Shown here: piece after piece, positions 9,701 through 18,586 of the stretch | How positions within the stretch are numbered: position 1 is the stretch's first letter | How the letters are laid out: each line of letters starts with the position of its first letter | Origin: CAYMPH01 sp964392365 | GTDB lineage: Bacteria > Spirochaetota > UBA4802 > UBA5550 | Assembly (NCBI GenBank): GCA_964392365.1 | Contig: CAYMPH010000020.1 | Location: 1-64,000 of the forward strand | DNA length: 64,000 nucleotides | Direction of reading: 5' to 3' | Program-made: the position numbers and the translations under genes | The notes under the pieces: model-generated | The model's input: only the letters and a program-made list of their open reading frames with translations | Told to the model about the DNA's origin: nothing | The model's database searches: none

Positions 9701-12139
9701 CAAAAAAATGCTGAAGAGTCACTCCGCATAAGCGAGGAAAAATACCGGGCTTTTGTTGAAAACGCAACTGATGGAATTTTCAGAAACGACATCAAAGGAA
9801 ATTATCTTTATATAAATCCATCAGGACAGGAACTTCTCGGCTATAGCGGGGAAGAACTTTTAAAAATGAATTATAAAGACATGGTGATAGAGGAATACAA
9901 AAATTTTGTAACCGATCATTACCGTAAACAATTCAAAGAAATGCAGGAAGAGACTTATATTGAATTCCCTGTAATCCGGAAAGACGGACAAATAATCTGG
10001 CTTGGACAGAAAACAAAATTAAAAAAAATATCCGATGGACATTATGAATTTCAGGGCATATCCCGCGATGTTACTGACCGGAAGAAAGCTGAAGAAGCCA
10101 GGCTTGAACTTGAGGATCAGAAAACGCGTTTTTTCGCCAATATCTCTCATGAGATCCGCACTCCTCTTACTCTTATGATCTCACCTATTGAATCTGTAAT
10201 TCAGGGAGATTACGGCAAAAAAATCAACAGAACTTTTTTCGACAACCTGTACCGGAATGGATTACGTCTGCTGAAACTGGTGAACAACCTTCTCGACTTT
10301 TCCAAAATCGAAGCCGGACGTATGAAAATGAAGGTACGCGAGATAGACCTGGCAGCATTCATCCGCAATTACATAAGCGCAGTGCATTCTGCAGCTGAAT
10401 CAAAAGGGCTCAGCATTGTTTTCAAATCAGATTCAGAGCAGTTGCCGGTTTATATAGATCCCGACAAGATGGATAAAGTCATCATGAATCTTTTTTCTAA
10501 TGCACTTAAGTTTACTGAAAGCGGCGGTTCAATCTCGGTTCATATTCATGAAGATGATATTTTCTGCCATATAGAATTCAGTGATACCGGAGAAGGAATT
10601 CCTTCTCAGAGTATTGAATCAATATTCGACCGTTTCAGCCAGGCTGACACCAGCGCAACAAGAAAGCACGAAGGCACCGGGATCGGTCTTGCTCTTGCAA
10701 AGGAGCTGGTGGAAATGCACGGCGGCACTATAAAAGTCAAAAGCCGTTATATAGAAGATAGTCCGGAAGATCACGGATCAGTTTTTTCTGTTTCCATTAT
10801 CAAAGGCCTGGATCATCTGAAAATGATGGGTAATGTTGAATTTGTTACAGGAGACGAGATAGGGGAATCGGTCAGTGATCACCGCTTTTACGGAATGAGG
10901 GAAATGCACGATCTGAATGATGGCCGGAAGGAACAATCCAAATCTTCTATTAAAATTGATGAAAAAACAGAAGCTGTTGAAAATGTTTCACATGCTCCGG
11001 AGATATCTATAAAAACTGATGCGGCTTCGGTGCTTATAGTAGATGATAATCCAGACATGCGGGATTTTCTCTCATTTCTATTAAAAAAATATTACACTGT
11101 TCATTGCGCAGAAAACGGTAAAGCCGGAATTGAAGCAGTGAATGCGATTTCACCGGATATTATTATAACAGATGTAATGATGCCTGTAATGGACGGACAT
11201 GAGATGACCAGCCGTCTCAAGAATGATGACATACACAGGCACATACCTGTTATAATGCTTACTGCCAAATCAGAGATGGCTCATAAACTGGAAGGTTTTG
11301 AACACGGCGCTGATGATTTCCTTACCAAGCCTTTCAATTCCAAGGAGCTTCTTGCAAGAATAAAGACATTGCTTAAAACAAGAGAATATGAAAAAGAAAT
11401 ATCACAAAGAAACTACGAGATTGAGCAGGAGATGGAAGTGGCGCGCCTTCTGCAAATGCGGCTGCTGCCGGAACAGATTACTGAACTCTCCGGATATGAA
11501 TCACATGCACTTTATATACCTATGGATAAAGTCGGAGGAGATTTTTATGATTATACTCTCAGGGATCAGTATATTGATCTGTTCATAGCTGACGTATCCG
11601 GCCACGGTCTCCCTGGAGCTTTCCTTGCCATGATGACAAAGATGTCACTTGAAAACGTTACTGAACGTCACATGACAAACCGGACTCTGTATCTTGTAAA
11701 TGATATAATCTGCCGGTCAACAGTAAACAGCAACTATGTAACAGCATTTTTGTGCAGAATTGATACTCATAACAATATGATGAAGTTCAGCAACGCCGGT
11801 CATATGCCCCCTCTGGTATATCGCAAAAAAAGCGGCGAGTTTTTTGAACTTTCGGCAAAGGGAAAACCTCTGGGATGGTTCAGCAATTTAAAAATAGAGG
11901 AAAAAGAATTTCAGCTTGCTTCAGGGGACCGCCTTATTCTCTTCACCGACGGCATCACTGAATGCGTGGACATAGACAAGAACCTGTTCGGTGATGACCG
12001 CTTCAAAGAATTCATTACTGCAAACCGGGATCAGTCTCCTGAGAAATTCTGCGATTTACTGCTTGCGCACCTGCGCGAATTTTCACAAAGCGAAAAATTT
12101 GATGACGATCTTACTCTTGTTGTATTTGATGTACTGTAA
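6788..12139 (+). CDS. Giant hybrid sensor: 7TM-HAMP-4xPAS-HK-REC-SpoIIE phosphatase
   Basis: About 1783 residues. Seven to eight helices (residues 10-260) precede an extracytoplasmic stretch (about 265-500), another helix, a HAMP domain (about 525-578), and four PAS domains starting near 604, 731, 857 and 984. The HisKA box NISHEIRTPLTL has its phosphorylatable His at 1121. The HATPase shows NLFSNALKF, DTGEGIPS and GTGIGLALAKEL. The receiver (VLIVDDNPDMRDF) has its phospho-Asp at 1462 in DVMMPVMDG. The C-terminal SpoIIE PP2C domain has all metal-site motifs (KVGGDFYDY, DVSGHGLPGAF, FTDGITE, DDDLTLVVF). Kinase, receiver and Ser/Thr phosphatase in one chain imply an intramolecular phosphorelay ending in dephosphorylation of a partner, as in RsbU-type switching. 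I prefer the TTG at 6788 over the in-frame GTG at 6779 because it aligns with copy 2 and overlaps the leader stop. Confidence 0.9.
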   Translation: MNFFDNFYANFFTVGSLIPTVFHLFLSYIFLSIKNKSKPTFHLGIAFLYLGIFNFGYFIAGGFYHPNAAFHRWITVGFILLHITHANMFMLNIHKEMKSKYERIFLIVQYAVSLAISSLFFIKTYTSPKVFLVSAHNWDFDADSMSSLIGIVIISYLVIFITITFRKVFTIKSKDRYFILLIGLAYLIGSTIPSVANILSRDGIIDRGLYQVLLDLFSLAGMYVIVILYLNYTQDRVPIFAKIISIIMVTTLLILQGFSYNSFQDNEKAYDTIHQTYTELAITGKNKFKDAMYITAYSIDDGSFSRKSWNDDNIFNLDFYKFKNEYLNAAMYEKIATLEDEGFRKRLSAILQNRHAGFNGYKNAIIEYIKTSSENNQSQKINLLEYLNSIQSNIGYHFHKINDLPDAQFRESLEKYLKKTNITFKPFKSAIEDYLAREKDEGFRLKNGVLSFLSPIGAPEQRHYRSHETDQFISYLQVDSLNNTVFEVGFSYSAYRAYLHPSAAKFIYALFIIAAVIILGFNLFLRGILIIPLHRLVNGLKDISKGKLDVQIPVKFGDEIGFLSSNFNMMADTIRKTKSSLDEYTLTLEQKVEERTRDLGKSEERYRNILGNIQDGYYEVDLRGYMTFMNDAMTRIMGHPEDEILNISYRKFTDEKNANMIFNIFKNIHDTGKPSEAFDYRIIQKDGTERITEAVASLITDNDGNKIGFRGMLRDITDRRKAEQALRISEEKYRSILETMDEAYFETNLTGFITFCNDSTCRIAGYSREELLNMHFKDYHSEKTVNKLLKIYKRVYKEEIIKELVEYEVIKKDGSICITEMSINLLKNIDGNPIGFRGIGRDITERKKAEAALRESEEKYRTVLDVGIIGYFEVDLHGNITFCNKSFLEFTGYSSEELIGMNFRQMVTKEDAEILLSKFGQAYLSKTAVVIITQIIRKDKQSAYGEMFVSTRKNTAGEIIGFRSVGMDITEQKNAEESLRISEEKYRAFVENATDGIFRNDIKGNYLYINPSGQELLGYSGEELLKMNYKDMVIEEYKNFVTDHYRKQFKEMQEETYIEFPVIRKDGQIIWLGQKTKLKKISDGHYEFQGISRDVTDRKKAEEARLELEDQKTRFFANISHEIRTPLTLMISPIESVIQGDYGKKINRTFFDNLYRNGLRLLKLVNNLLDFSKIEAGRMKMKVREIDLAAFIRNYISAVHSAAESKGLSIVFKSDSEQLPVYIDPDKMDKVIMNLFSNALKFTESGGSISVHIHEDDIFCHIEFSDTGEGIPSQSIESIFDRFSQADTSATRKHEGTGIGLALAKELVEMHGGTIKVKSRYIEDSPEDHGSVFSVSIIKGLDHLKMMGNVEFVTGDEIGESVSDHRFYGMREMHDLNDGRKEQSKSSIKIDEKTEAVENVSHAPEISIKTDAASVLIVDDNPDMRDFLSFLLKKYYTVHCAENGKAGIEAVNAISPDIIITDVMMPVMDGHEMTSRLKNDDIHRHIPVIMLTAKSEMAHKLEGFEHGADDFLTKPFNSKELLARIKTLLKTREYEKEISQRNYEIEQEMEVARLLQMRLLPEQITELSGYESHALYIPMDKVGGDFYDYTLRDQYIDLFIADVSGHGLPGAFLAMMTKMSLENVTERHMTNRTLYLVNDIICRSTVNSNYVTAFLCRIDTHNNMMKFSNAGHMPPLVYRKKSGEFFELSAKGKPLGWFSNLKIEEKEFQLASGDRLILFTDGITECVDIDKNLFGDDRFKEFITANRDQSPEKFCDLLLAHLREFSQSEKFDDDLTLVVFDVL

Positions 12140-12245
12140 TTGACTGAATCTGAAGTTACAGAATATGCCCCGTCTTGATATCCATAAATTCATTTCATCA
12201 TTATCGATCTTCAGCTGTTAATAATAGCTGCACCTTTATTTTTAA

Positions 12246-12270
12246 TATAAAAAGTAGTTGAAAAATTAGA
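12246..12270 (+). promoter_or_regulatory. Conserved upstream block of sensor copy 2
   Basis: Counterpart of the block at 6581-6605: TATAAAAAGT-2 nt-TTGAAA-1 nt-ATTAGA, 77 nt before the leader ATG. The intergenic stretch from 12140 holds no other recognisable element and no strong terminator for sensor 1, so readthrough into this region is possible. Confidence 0.55.
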
Positions 12271-12346
12271 TTGATAGTACCGTATTTGAAAAATGCAGTC
12301 AGGTAATTTTCTTAATAATTATTTTGTTTCATCAATAGAGGTTTTC

Positions 12347-12457
12347 ATGACATCAATCAATTCTATTTTCTTCAAACGAAAATCTGCTTTTGCATTTGAG
12401 CATGAAAATCTGATCAGAACCGGATTATTTCTTTTCACCCTATATTGGAAATCCTAA
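12347..12457 (+). CDS. 36-codon leader ORF coupled to giant sensor 2
   Basis: A second 36-codon ORF starting with ATG (MTSINSIFF...) behind AGAGG with 5 nt spacing. Its TAA stop at 12455-12457 is 3 nt before the TTG start of the second giant sensor, in the same frame. Length, position and several residues (Asn5, Ser6, Phe8, Asn21-Leu22, Gly26, Ser36) match the leader at 6681-6791. The frame relation to the main ORF differs between the copies, which argues against programmed frameshift or readthrough and for reinitiation. Confidence 0.6.
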   Translation: MTSINSIFFKRKSAFAFEHENLIRTGLFLFTLYWKS

Positions 12458-12460
12458 ACC

Positions 12461-15400
12461 TTGAATCTTATAGATCATTTTTATGCTAATTTTTTCACAG
12501 TAGGCGCCCTGATTCCTACAGCTTTTGATATTTTCCTGGCATATATTTTCTTTTCAGTAAAAGATAAATCGAAACCCACATTTCATCTCGGTATAGCTTT
12601 TCTATACCTGGCAATTTTTAATTTCGGATATTTCATAGCCAGCGGTTTTTATCACCCCAATGCTGCTTTTCACAGATGGATAACTGTGGGTTTTATTATG
12701 CTTCATTTAACCCATGTGAATATGTTCATGCTTAATATCCATAAAGAAATTAACGCAAAGTATTCACGGATCTTTTTAATACTTCAATATGCTGTTTCAT
12801 TAGCCGTATTCGCTGTATTTTTTCTGGAAACAATCAATGCGGATAAAATATTTGTCATATCCGCCCACCACTGGGACTTTAATGCAGACGAAATAAGCAG
12901 CTCTATCGGAATACTGATAATTGCATATCTGATAGTATTTTCAGCCATTACTTTCTGGAAGATAATCAGTATTAAAGGCAGGGTCCGCTATTTAATATTG
13001 TTTATCGGAATATCCTATCTGATAGGATCAATCATACCAAGCTTTGCAAACGTTCTCAGCCGTGACGGCATTCTGGATCGCGGGACATTCCAGGTTCTGT
13101 GGGATCTCTTTTCTCTTGCCGGCCTGTATTTCATGGTGATCGGATATCTCAATTACACCCAGGACCGCTTCCCTCTCATGGCAAAAATAGTCAGTATCAT
13201 CATGGTAACTATCATGATGATACTTCAGGGTTTCAGCTATTACTCTTTTCAGGATAATGAAAAATCATTTGATGCCATACATCAGTCATACACTGAAATG
13301 TCCATAGCAGCAGAGAATCAGTTGAGTGACACATATTACATCACCGAATATTCTGCAGGCAGCGGCTCATTTTCAACAAAATTCTGGAAAGATAATAGTA
13401 TCTCAAAAATTGATTTTTCAGGATTCAAAAATGAATACCTCAATGCAGCCGTTTATGAAAATATCAGTTCTCTAAGTGACGATGGGTTTAATGATAAAAT
13501 AAAAATACTTTTACAAAACACGCATCCGGGTTTTAAAGGCTATAAAAACGCCATCAGCGGGAACATCATTAAGACATCCGGTAATAATAAGAAGAATCAG
13601 AAAAAAAATCTTCTGAAATATCTATTAAGCATTCAGACTTATATACATTATAATTACAATAAAATACACACTATGCCGGATGAACAATTCCGTAATACAG
13701 TAAGCGAGTATCTGAAAAAAACAGGCGCCAGATTCAATCCTTTTAAATCTGCCATTGAGGAATATCTGCAGAAAGAAAAGTCCGAAGGGCTTACTCTCAA
13801 GAACGGCGTACTTTCATTTCTATCGCCTATTGGAGCTCCTGATCAGAGGCATTACCGGAGTATTGGGAATTATCAGTTTATATCATATCTGCATGCCGAC
13901 AGACAGAAAAATGCTGTATATGAAACCGGATTTTCGTATGAAGCATATCGCGAATACATGCACCCGTCAGCGCTGATGTTCATTCTTTCGCTATTCATTA
14001 TTCTCGCAGTAATCATTTTCGGATTTAATCTTTTTTTCCGGGGAATATTGATTATGCCTCTGCACCGGCTGATTAACGGTTTACAGAATATCAGCCAGGG
14101 AAAATTTGACACACAGATACCTGTTAAGTTTGGAGACGAGATCGGGTTCGTATCATCAAGTTTCAATCTGATGGCAGACACTATCCGTCAGACAAAAGCA
14201 AGCCTTGATGATTACACAAACACCCTTGAACAGAAAGTCGAAGAACGCACACACGAGCTTGCGCAATCCGAAGAAAAGTACAGATCAATAATTGATGCAG
14301 GAATAATCGGATATTTCGAGGTTGACCTGCATGGAAATTTTACTTTCTTTAATAAAAGTTTTCAGGAGTACACCCGATATTCACATGACGAACTCATGAG
14401 CATGAATTTCCGGCAGATTGTACACGATGAAGATATTCAGCAGATTCTTTCAGATTTCGGGAAAGTATTCACGGGAATTACCTTAGTCGGGAATTTCATT
14501 CTCCGCGCCATATGGAAGAACGGGGAAATTTCCTATGGAGATAATTACGTAAGCGTTAAAAAAAATTCAGCGGGCAATATCATCGGTTTCCGCAGCGTGG
14601 TTCTTGATATAACAGCACGTGAAAAAGCTGAAGAAGCGCTTCGGGAAAGCGAGGAAAAATACCGGACCTTTGTTGAAAAAGCAACAGACGGCATTTTCAG
14701 AAATGATATAAGGGGAAATTTTCTTTATGTTAATCCGTCAGGATTGAACCTTCTGGGATATAATGAGGCAGAACTTCTGAAGATGAATTTCAGGGATGTA
14801 CTGATCGATGAAAGCAGAGAATTTGTGATGAATAATTTCCGGACCCAATTGAAAGAAAAGCTTGAAGAAACCTATATTGAATTTCCGGTAATAAGAAAAG
14901 ACGGCTCTATACGCTGGCTCGGTCAGATAACAAAATTAATAAAACTCCGCGGCGATACCTTTGAATTCCACGGCATTTCAAGAGATGTTACTGATCATAA
15001 AAAAGCTGAAGATGCCCGTAATGAGCTTGAAGAGCAGAAAACGCGTTTCTTTGCCAATATCTCTCATGAAATACGAACGCCTCTTACACTGATGATCTCT
15101 CCGATTGAATCAGTTCTGCAGGGCGATTACGGCAAGGAAATAAACCGCGCTTTTTTCGATAATCTATACCGCAACGGACTTCGTCTTCTGAAGCTAGTTA
15201 ACAACCTGCTCGATTTTTCCAAGATAGAAGCAGGCCGGATGAAGATGAAAGTCTGTGAAGTTGATCTGGTTGTATTTCTCCGGAATTATATAAGCGCAGT
15301 TAATTCTGCAGCTGAATCCAAAGGCATCACAATTACTTTTTCATCAGATTCAGACAAGGTCCCGGCTTACATAGATCTTGACAAGATGGATAAAGTAATA

Positions 15401-17056
15401 ATGAATCTATTTTCAAACTCACTTAAATTCACTGAAAATGAAGGTTCAATCTCGATACGCATAAAGAATGACGATCTGAACTGCTGCATAGAATTCAAAG
15501 ATACTGGAGAAGGAATTCCTTCCCAGAGTATTGATTCTATTTTCGACAGGTTCAGCCAGGCTGATACCAGCGCAACAAGGAGACACGAAGGAACAGGCAT
15601 AGGCCTTGCTCTTGCCAGGGAACTGGTTGAAATGCACGGAGGCACTATAAGAGTTGAAAGCCGCTATATTAAAGATAATCCATCAGATCACGGATCATTG
15701 TTTACAATTTCCATACCATTGGGAAGAGAGCATTTTGAGGGAATTGACTTTGTTGAATTTATATCAGAAAATGATCTTGATGATATGGTAAGCGATCACA
15801 GTTTCTTCGGTATGAGGGAGATGCATGATCTTGCAGTCAGCACAGACTCAAATTCAACCATGAATGAAAGTGTCGGAAAACTTGAAGATATAAATAATGA
15901 TTATACAGCTCCGGAACATGCGGCTGGTTCTCAATCACCTGCATCTGTTCTTATAGTTGACGACAATCCGGACATGCGCGATTTTCTTTCATATCTATTA
16001 AAAAAACATTATACTGTTCATCTTGCAGAGAACGGCAAAGCCGGGCTTGAAGCAGCAGACAGGATTTCTCCGGATTTAATTATTACTGATGTCATGATGC
16101 CAGTAATGGACGGCCATGAGCTGACAAGACTTCTCAAAAGTAATCCAAAGCATAAGCACATACCGGTTATCATGCTTACAGCCAAAGCTGAGATGACCCA
16201 CAAACTCGAAGGATTTGAACAGGGTGCTGATGATTTCCTTACAAAGCCTTTTAATTCCAAGGAGCTTCTCGCCAGAATCAGGACATTGCTGAAAACAAGA
16301 GAATACGAAAAAGAAATTTCTCTCAGAAATGAAGACATTGAGCAGGAGATGGAAGTGGCCCGTCAGCTTCAGCAGCGTCTGCTGCCTGAACAGATTAATG
16401 AGCTCCCTGGATATAATTATCATGCCCTGTATATACCAATGGATAAAGTTGGAGGAGATTTTTACGACTACACACTGCGTGATCAGTATATTGATCTTTT
16501 CATTGCAGATGTATCAGGTCACGGACTTCCCGGAGCATTTCTTGCAATGATGACCAAGATGTCCCTTGAGAGCGCAACCGAACGCAAATCCACTAACAGC
16601 ACCCTGGCTCAAATAAATGACGTAATATGCCGTTCAACAGTAAACAGCAACCATGTAACTGCATTTCTTGGAAGAATTGACACTGCAACAAATATAATCA
16701 GGTTCAGCAATGCAGGTCATCTGCCTCCGCTGGTGTACAGGATGAGCAGCGGGGAATTCTTCGAGCTCAATGCAAAAGGGATGCCGCTTGGATGGTTCCG
16801 GGAATATAAAATTGAAGAGAAAGAATTCCAGCTTCTCCCCGCAGACAGACTGATCCTGTTTACAGACGGAATTACAGAATGCATTGATCCTCTTGAGAAC
16901 ATGTTCGGAGAAGACGGATTCAGGGAATTTATATCTTCAAACAGAAATATTTCAGCAGAAAGTTTCTGCGAAATACTGCTTGCCAATCTTTATAAATTTT
17001 CCGGGAAAAAAACATTTGAAGATGATCTTACACTTGTCGTATTTGACGTTTTATGA
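12461..17056 (+). CDS. Giant hybrid sensor: 7TM-HAMP-2xPAS-HK-REC-SpoIIE phosphatase
   Basis: A 1531-residue paralogue of the preceding gene, colinear over nearly its whole length. It has the same 7TM input, extracytoplasmic stretch and HAMP (about 525-580), but only two PAS domains (near 605 and 731), which match the third and fourth PAS of copy 1. The phosphorylatable His is 869 in NISHEIRTPLTL; HATPase motifs are NLFSNSLKF, DTGEGIPS and GTGIGLALARE; the receiver Asp is about 1210 in DVMMPVMDG. The SpoIIE domain is complete (KVGGDFYDY, DVSGHGLPGAF, FTDGITE, DDLTLVVF). The start is a TTG without its own Shine-Dalgarno, just after the leader stop. Losing or gaining two PAS domains probably alters cytoplasmic sensing while the output is kept. 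Confidence 0.9.
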   Translation: MNLIDHFYANFFTVGALIPTAFDIFLAYIFFSVKDKSKPTFHLGIAFLYLAIFNFGYFIASGFYHPNAAFHRWITVGFIMLHLTHVNMFMLNIHKEINAKYSRIFLILQYAVSLAVFAVFFLETINADKIFVISAHHWDFNADEISSSIGILIIAYLIVFSAITFWKIISIKGRVRYLILFIGISYLIGSIIPSFANVLSRDGILDRGTFQVLWDLFSLAGLYFMVIGYLNYTQDRFPLMAKIVSIIMVTIMMILQGFSYYSFQDNEKSFDAIHQSYTEMSIAAENQLSDTYYITEYSAGSGSFSTKFWKDNSISKIDFSGFKNEYLNAAVYENISSLSDDGFNDKIKILLQNTHPGFKGYKNAISGNIIKTSGNNKKNQKKNLLKYLLSIQTYIHYNYNKIHTMPDEQFRNTVSEYLKKTGARFNPFKSAIEEYLQKEKSEGLTLKNGVLSFLSPIGAPDQRHYRSIGNYQFISYLHADRQKNAVYETGFSYEAYREYMHPSALMFILSLFIILAVIIFGFNLFFRGILIMPLHRLINGLQNISQGKFDTQIPVKFGDEIGFVSSSFNLMADTIRQTKASLDDYTNTLEQKVEERTHELAQSEEKYRSIIDAGIIGYFEVDLHGNFTFFNKSFQEYTRYSHDELMSMNFRQIVHDEDIQQILSDFGKVFTGITLVGNFILRAIWKNGEISYGDNYVSVKKNSAGNIIGFRSVVLDITAREKAEEALRESEEKYRTFVEKATDGIFRNDIRGNFLYVNPSGLNLLGYNEAELLKMNFRDVLIDESREFVMNNFRTQLKEKLEETYIEFPVIRKDGSIRWLGQITKLIKLRGDTFEFHGISRDVTDHKKAEDARNELEEQKTRFFANISHEIRTPLTLMISPIESVLQGDYGKEINRAFFDNLYRNGLRLLKLVNNLLDFSKIEAGRMKMKVCEVDLVVFLRNYISAVNSAAESKGITITFSSDSDKVPAYIDLDKMDKVIMNLFSNSLKFTENEGSISIRIKNDDLNCCIEFKDTGEGIPSQSIDSIFDRFSQADTSATRRHEGTGIGLALARELVEMHGGTIRVESRYIKDNPSDHGSLFTISIPLGREHFEGIDFVEFISENDLDDMVSDHSFFGMREMHDLAVSTDSNSTMNESVGKLEDINNDYTAPEHAAGSQSPASVLIVDDNPDMRDFLSYLLKKHYTVHLAENGKAGLEAADRISPDLIITDVMMPVMDGHELTRLLKSNPKHKHIPVIMLTAKAEMTHKLEGFEQGADDFLTKPFNSKELLARIRTLLKTREYEKEISLRNEDIEQEMEVARQLQQRLLPEQINELPGYNYHALYIPMDKVGGDFYDYTLRDQYIDLFIADVSGHGLPGAFLAMMTKMSLESATERKSTNSTLAQINDVICRSTVNSNHVTAFLGRIDTATNIIRFSNAGHLPPLVYRMSSGEFFELNAKGMPLGWFREYKIEEKEFQLLPADRLILFTDGITECIDPLENMFGEDGFREFISSNRNISAESFCEILLANLYKFSGKKTFEDDLTLVVFDVL

Positions 17057-17134
17057 TAGCCTGAATCAATGTATATTTAATAACTTTACCATATAAACAA
17101 AGAAAATTTAATCGAATAAAAAAGTAGAAAAAAA

Positions 17135-18511
17135 ATGAATGAACAAAATCCAAAAGTAAATAAATATGTTCTGCTTGCAGTAACAATGACTTCAAGTTTT
17201 CTGAATCCTCTAATGGGCGCTGCTGTCAATATAGCATTGCCGAGAATCGGAGCTGAGCTTTCAATGTCAGCGGTGGGCATCAGCTGGGTGAGCATGTCTT
17301 TCCTGCTGGCTTCATCAATCTTCCTTGTTCCCCTGGGTAAAATCAGCGACAGTTTCGGGCGGAAAAAAGTTTTCCTATATGGGAACATTCTGTTTGCTCT
17401 TTCATCAATTTTCTGTGCTTTATCTTTCTCTTCTGAGATGTTAATCATCGGGCGTTTACTGCAGGGACTGGCAGCTGCAGGAATATTTGCTACAAGTATG
17501 GCAATTGTCATATCGGCTTTTGATATAAAAGAAAGAGGTAAAATGATCGGGTTTAATGTTACGGCTGTTTATTTAGGATTATCAATTTCTCCTGTCCTGG
17601 GCGGCTTTCTGACTGATACGCTTGGATGGCGATCGCTTTTTTATATTAATGCAGCGACTGTTACTTTAATTATCATAGCTGTACTCTTTAAGATAAAAGA
17701 TGAATGGTATGTACCTACTGATGCAGAATTTGATTTTACCGGAACCCTGATATACATGATTTCTGTTTCAGGTTTAATGTACGGCTTTGCTCATCTGCCT
17801 GATATGCCTGCTGTTTTTATGACACTTTCCGGAGCTGCAGGAATTGCGCTATTTGTCAGATATGAATTAAAACAGACCAACCCCGTTCTGAATATGCAGC
17901 TCTTCTTTAAAAATAAGCTTTTTGCATATTCCAATCTTTCTGCATTTATTAATTATGCTGCTACGTTTGCTATAACCTTTGTTTTAAGTTTATATCTTCA
18001 GTATGTTAAAGGATTATCCCCAAAGGAAGCCGGTGCAATATTAATAGCCCAGCCTGTAATCATGGCAGTTGTTTCATCTGTTTCAGGAAGGATGTCCGAT
18101 AAGAGAGACCCGAGGATTCTTGCTTCCTTAGGCATGGGAATTTCCAGTATCGGCCTGCTTCTGCTGACTTTTATATCCAGGGAAACCCACCTGGCATATA
18201 TTATTTTATCACTTCTGATTTTAGGTTTCGGTTTCGGCATGTTTTCATCACCAAATACGAACTCAATAATGAGCTCTGTTGAAAAAAAATATTTAAGTCT
18301 CGCTTCTGCAACAGTTGCAACAATGCGCACGAGCGGCATGATGTTCAGCATGGCTGTAGCTGCACTATCAGTACATGTTTTTCTCGGCGATTCAAAAATT
18401 TCTTCCGATAATCTGGATTTGTTCATGCTGAGCATGAAAACCATTTTAATAGCATTTACTGTATTATGCGTTGCCGGAATTTTCACTTCCCTTGCCGGCA
18501 GAAAGAAATAA
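17135..18511 (+). CDS. MFS transporter, DHA2-like drug:H+ antiporter
   Basis: A 458-residue polytopic protein with about 12-14 membrane helices. Motif A is LGKISDSFGRKKVF between helices 2 and 3, motif B-like residues are in IIGRLLQGLAAAG, and motif C is GLSISPVLGGFLTD, the glycine/proline-rich antiporter signature. These features fit the DHA2 branch of multidrug/proton antiporters; the substrate is unknown. The ATG has no clear Shine-Dalgarno and follows giant sensor 2 by 78 bp, so cotranscription is possible. It ends before a bidirectional terminator shared with the converging RND gene. Confidence 0.85.
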   Translation: MNEQNPKVNKYVLLAVTMTSSFLNPLMGAAVNIALPRIGAELSMSAVGISWVSMSFLLASSIFLVPLGKISDSFGRKKVFLYGNILFALSSIFCALSFSSEMLIIGRLLQGLAAAGIFATSMAIVISAFDIKERGKMIGFNVTAVYLGLSISPVLGGFLTDTLGWRSLFYINAATVTLIIIAVLFKIKDEWYVPTDAEFDFTGTLIYMISVSGLMYGFAHLPDMPAVFMTLSGAAGIALFVRYELKQTNPVLNMQLFFKNKLFAYSNLSAFINYAATFAITFVLSLYLQYVKGLSPKEAGAILIAQPVIMAVVSSVSGRMSDKRDPRILASLGMGISSIGLLLLTFISRETHLAYIILSLLILGFGFGMFSSPNTNSIMSSVEKKYLSLASATVATMRTSGMMFSMAVAALSVHVFLGDSKISSDNLDLFMLSMKTILIAFTVLCVAGIFTSLAGRKK

Positions 18512-18526
18512 ATTATATTCATCAAT

Positions 18527-18562
18527 AAAAAGCGGATACTGGAAATCCAGAATCCGCTTTTT
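18527..18562. terminator. Bidirectional rho-independent terminator
   Basis: AAAAAGCGGAT-A-CTGG (about 18527-18542), loop AAAT, then CCAG-A-ATCCGCTTTTT (18547-18562). The stem is GC-rich, flanked by A-run and T-run, and can terminate both the rightward MFS gene and the leftward RND gene. Confidence 0.9.
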
Positions 18563-18586
18563 ATATCACAACAATTATCCGGATAA

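Noticed and set aside
6791..12455. Programmed frameshift or stop-codon readthrough joining the leader ORF to the giant sensor
   Set aside because: The frame relation is different in the two copies and no slippery sequence is seen at the stop codons, so reinitiation explains both more simply.
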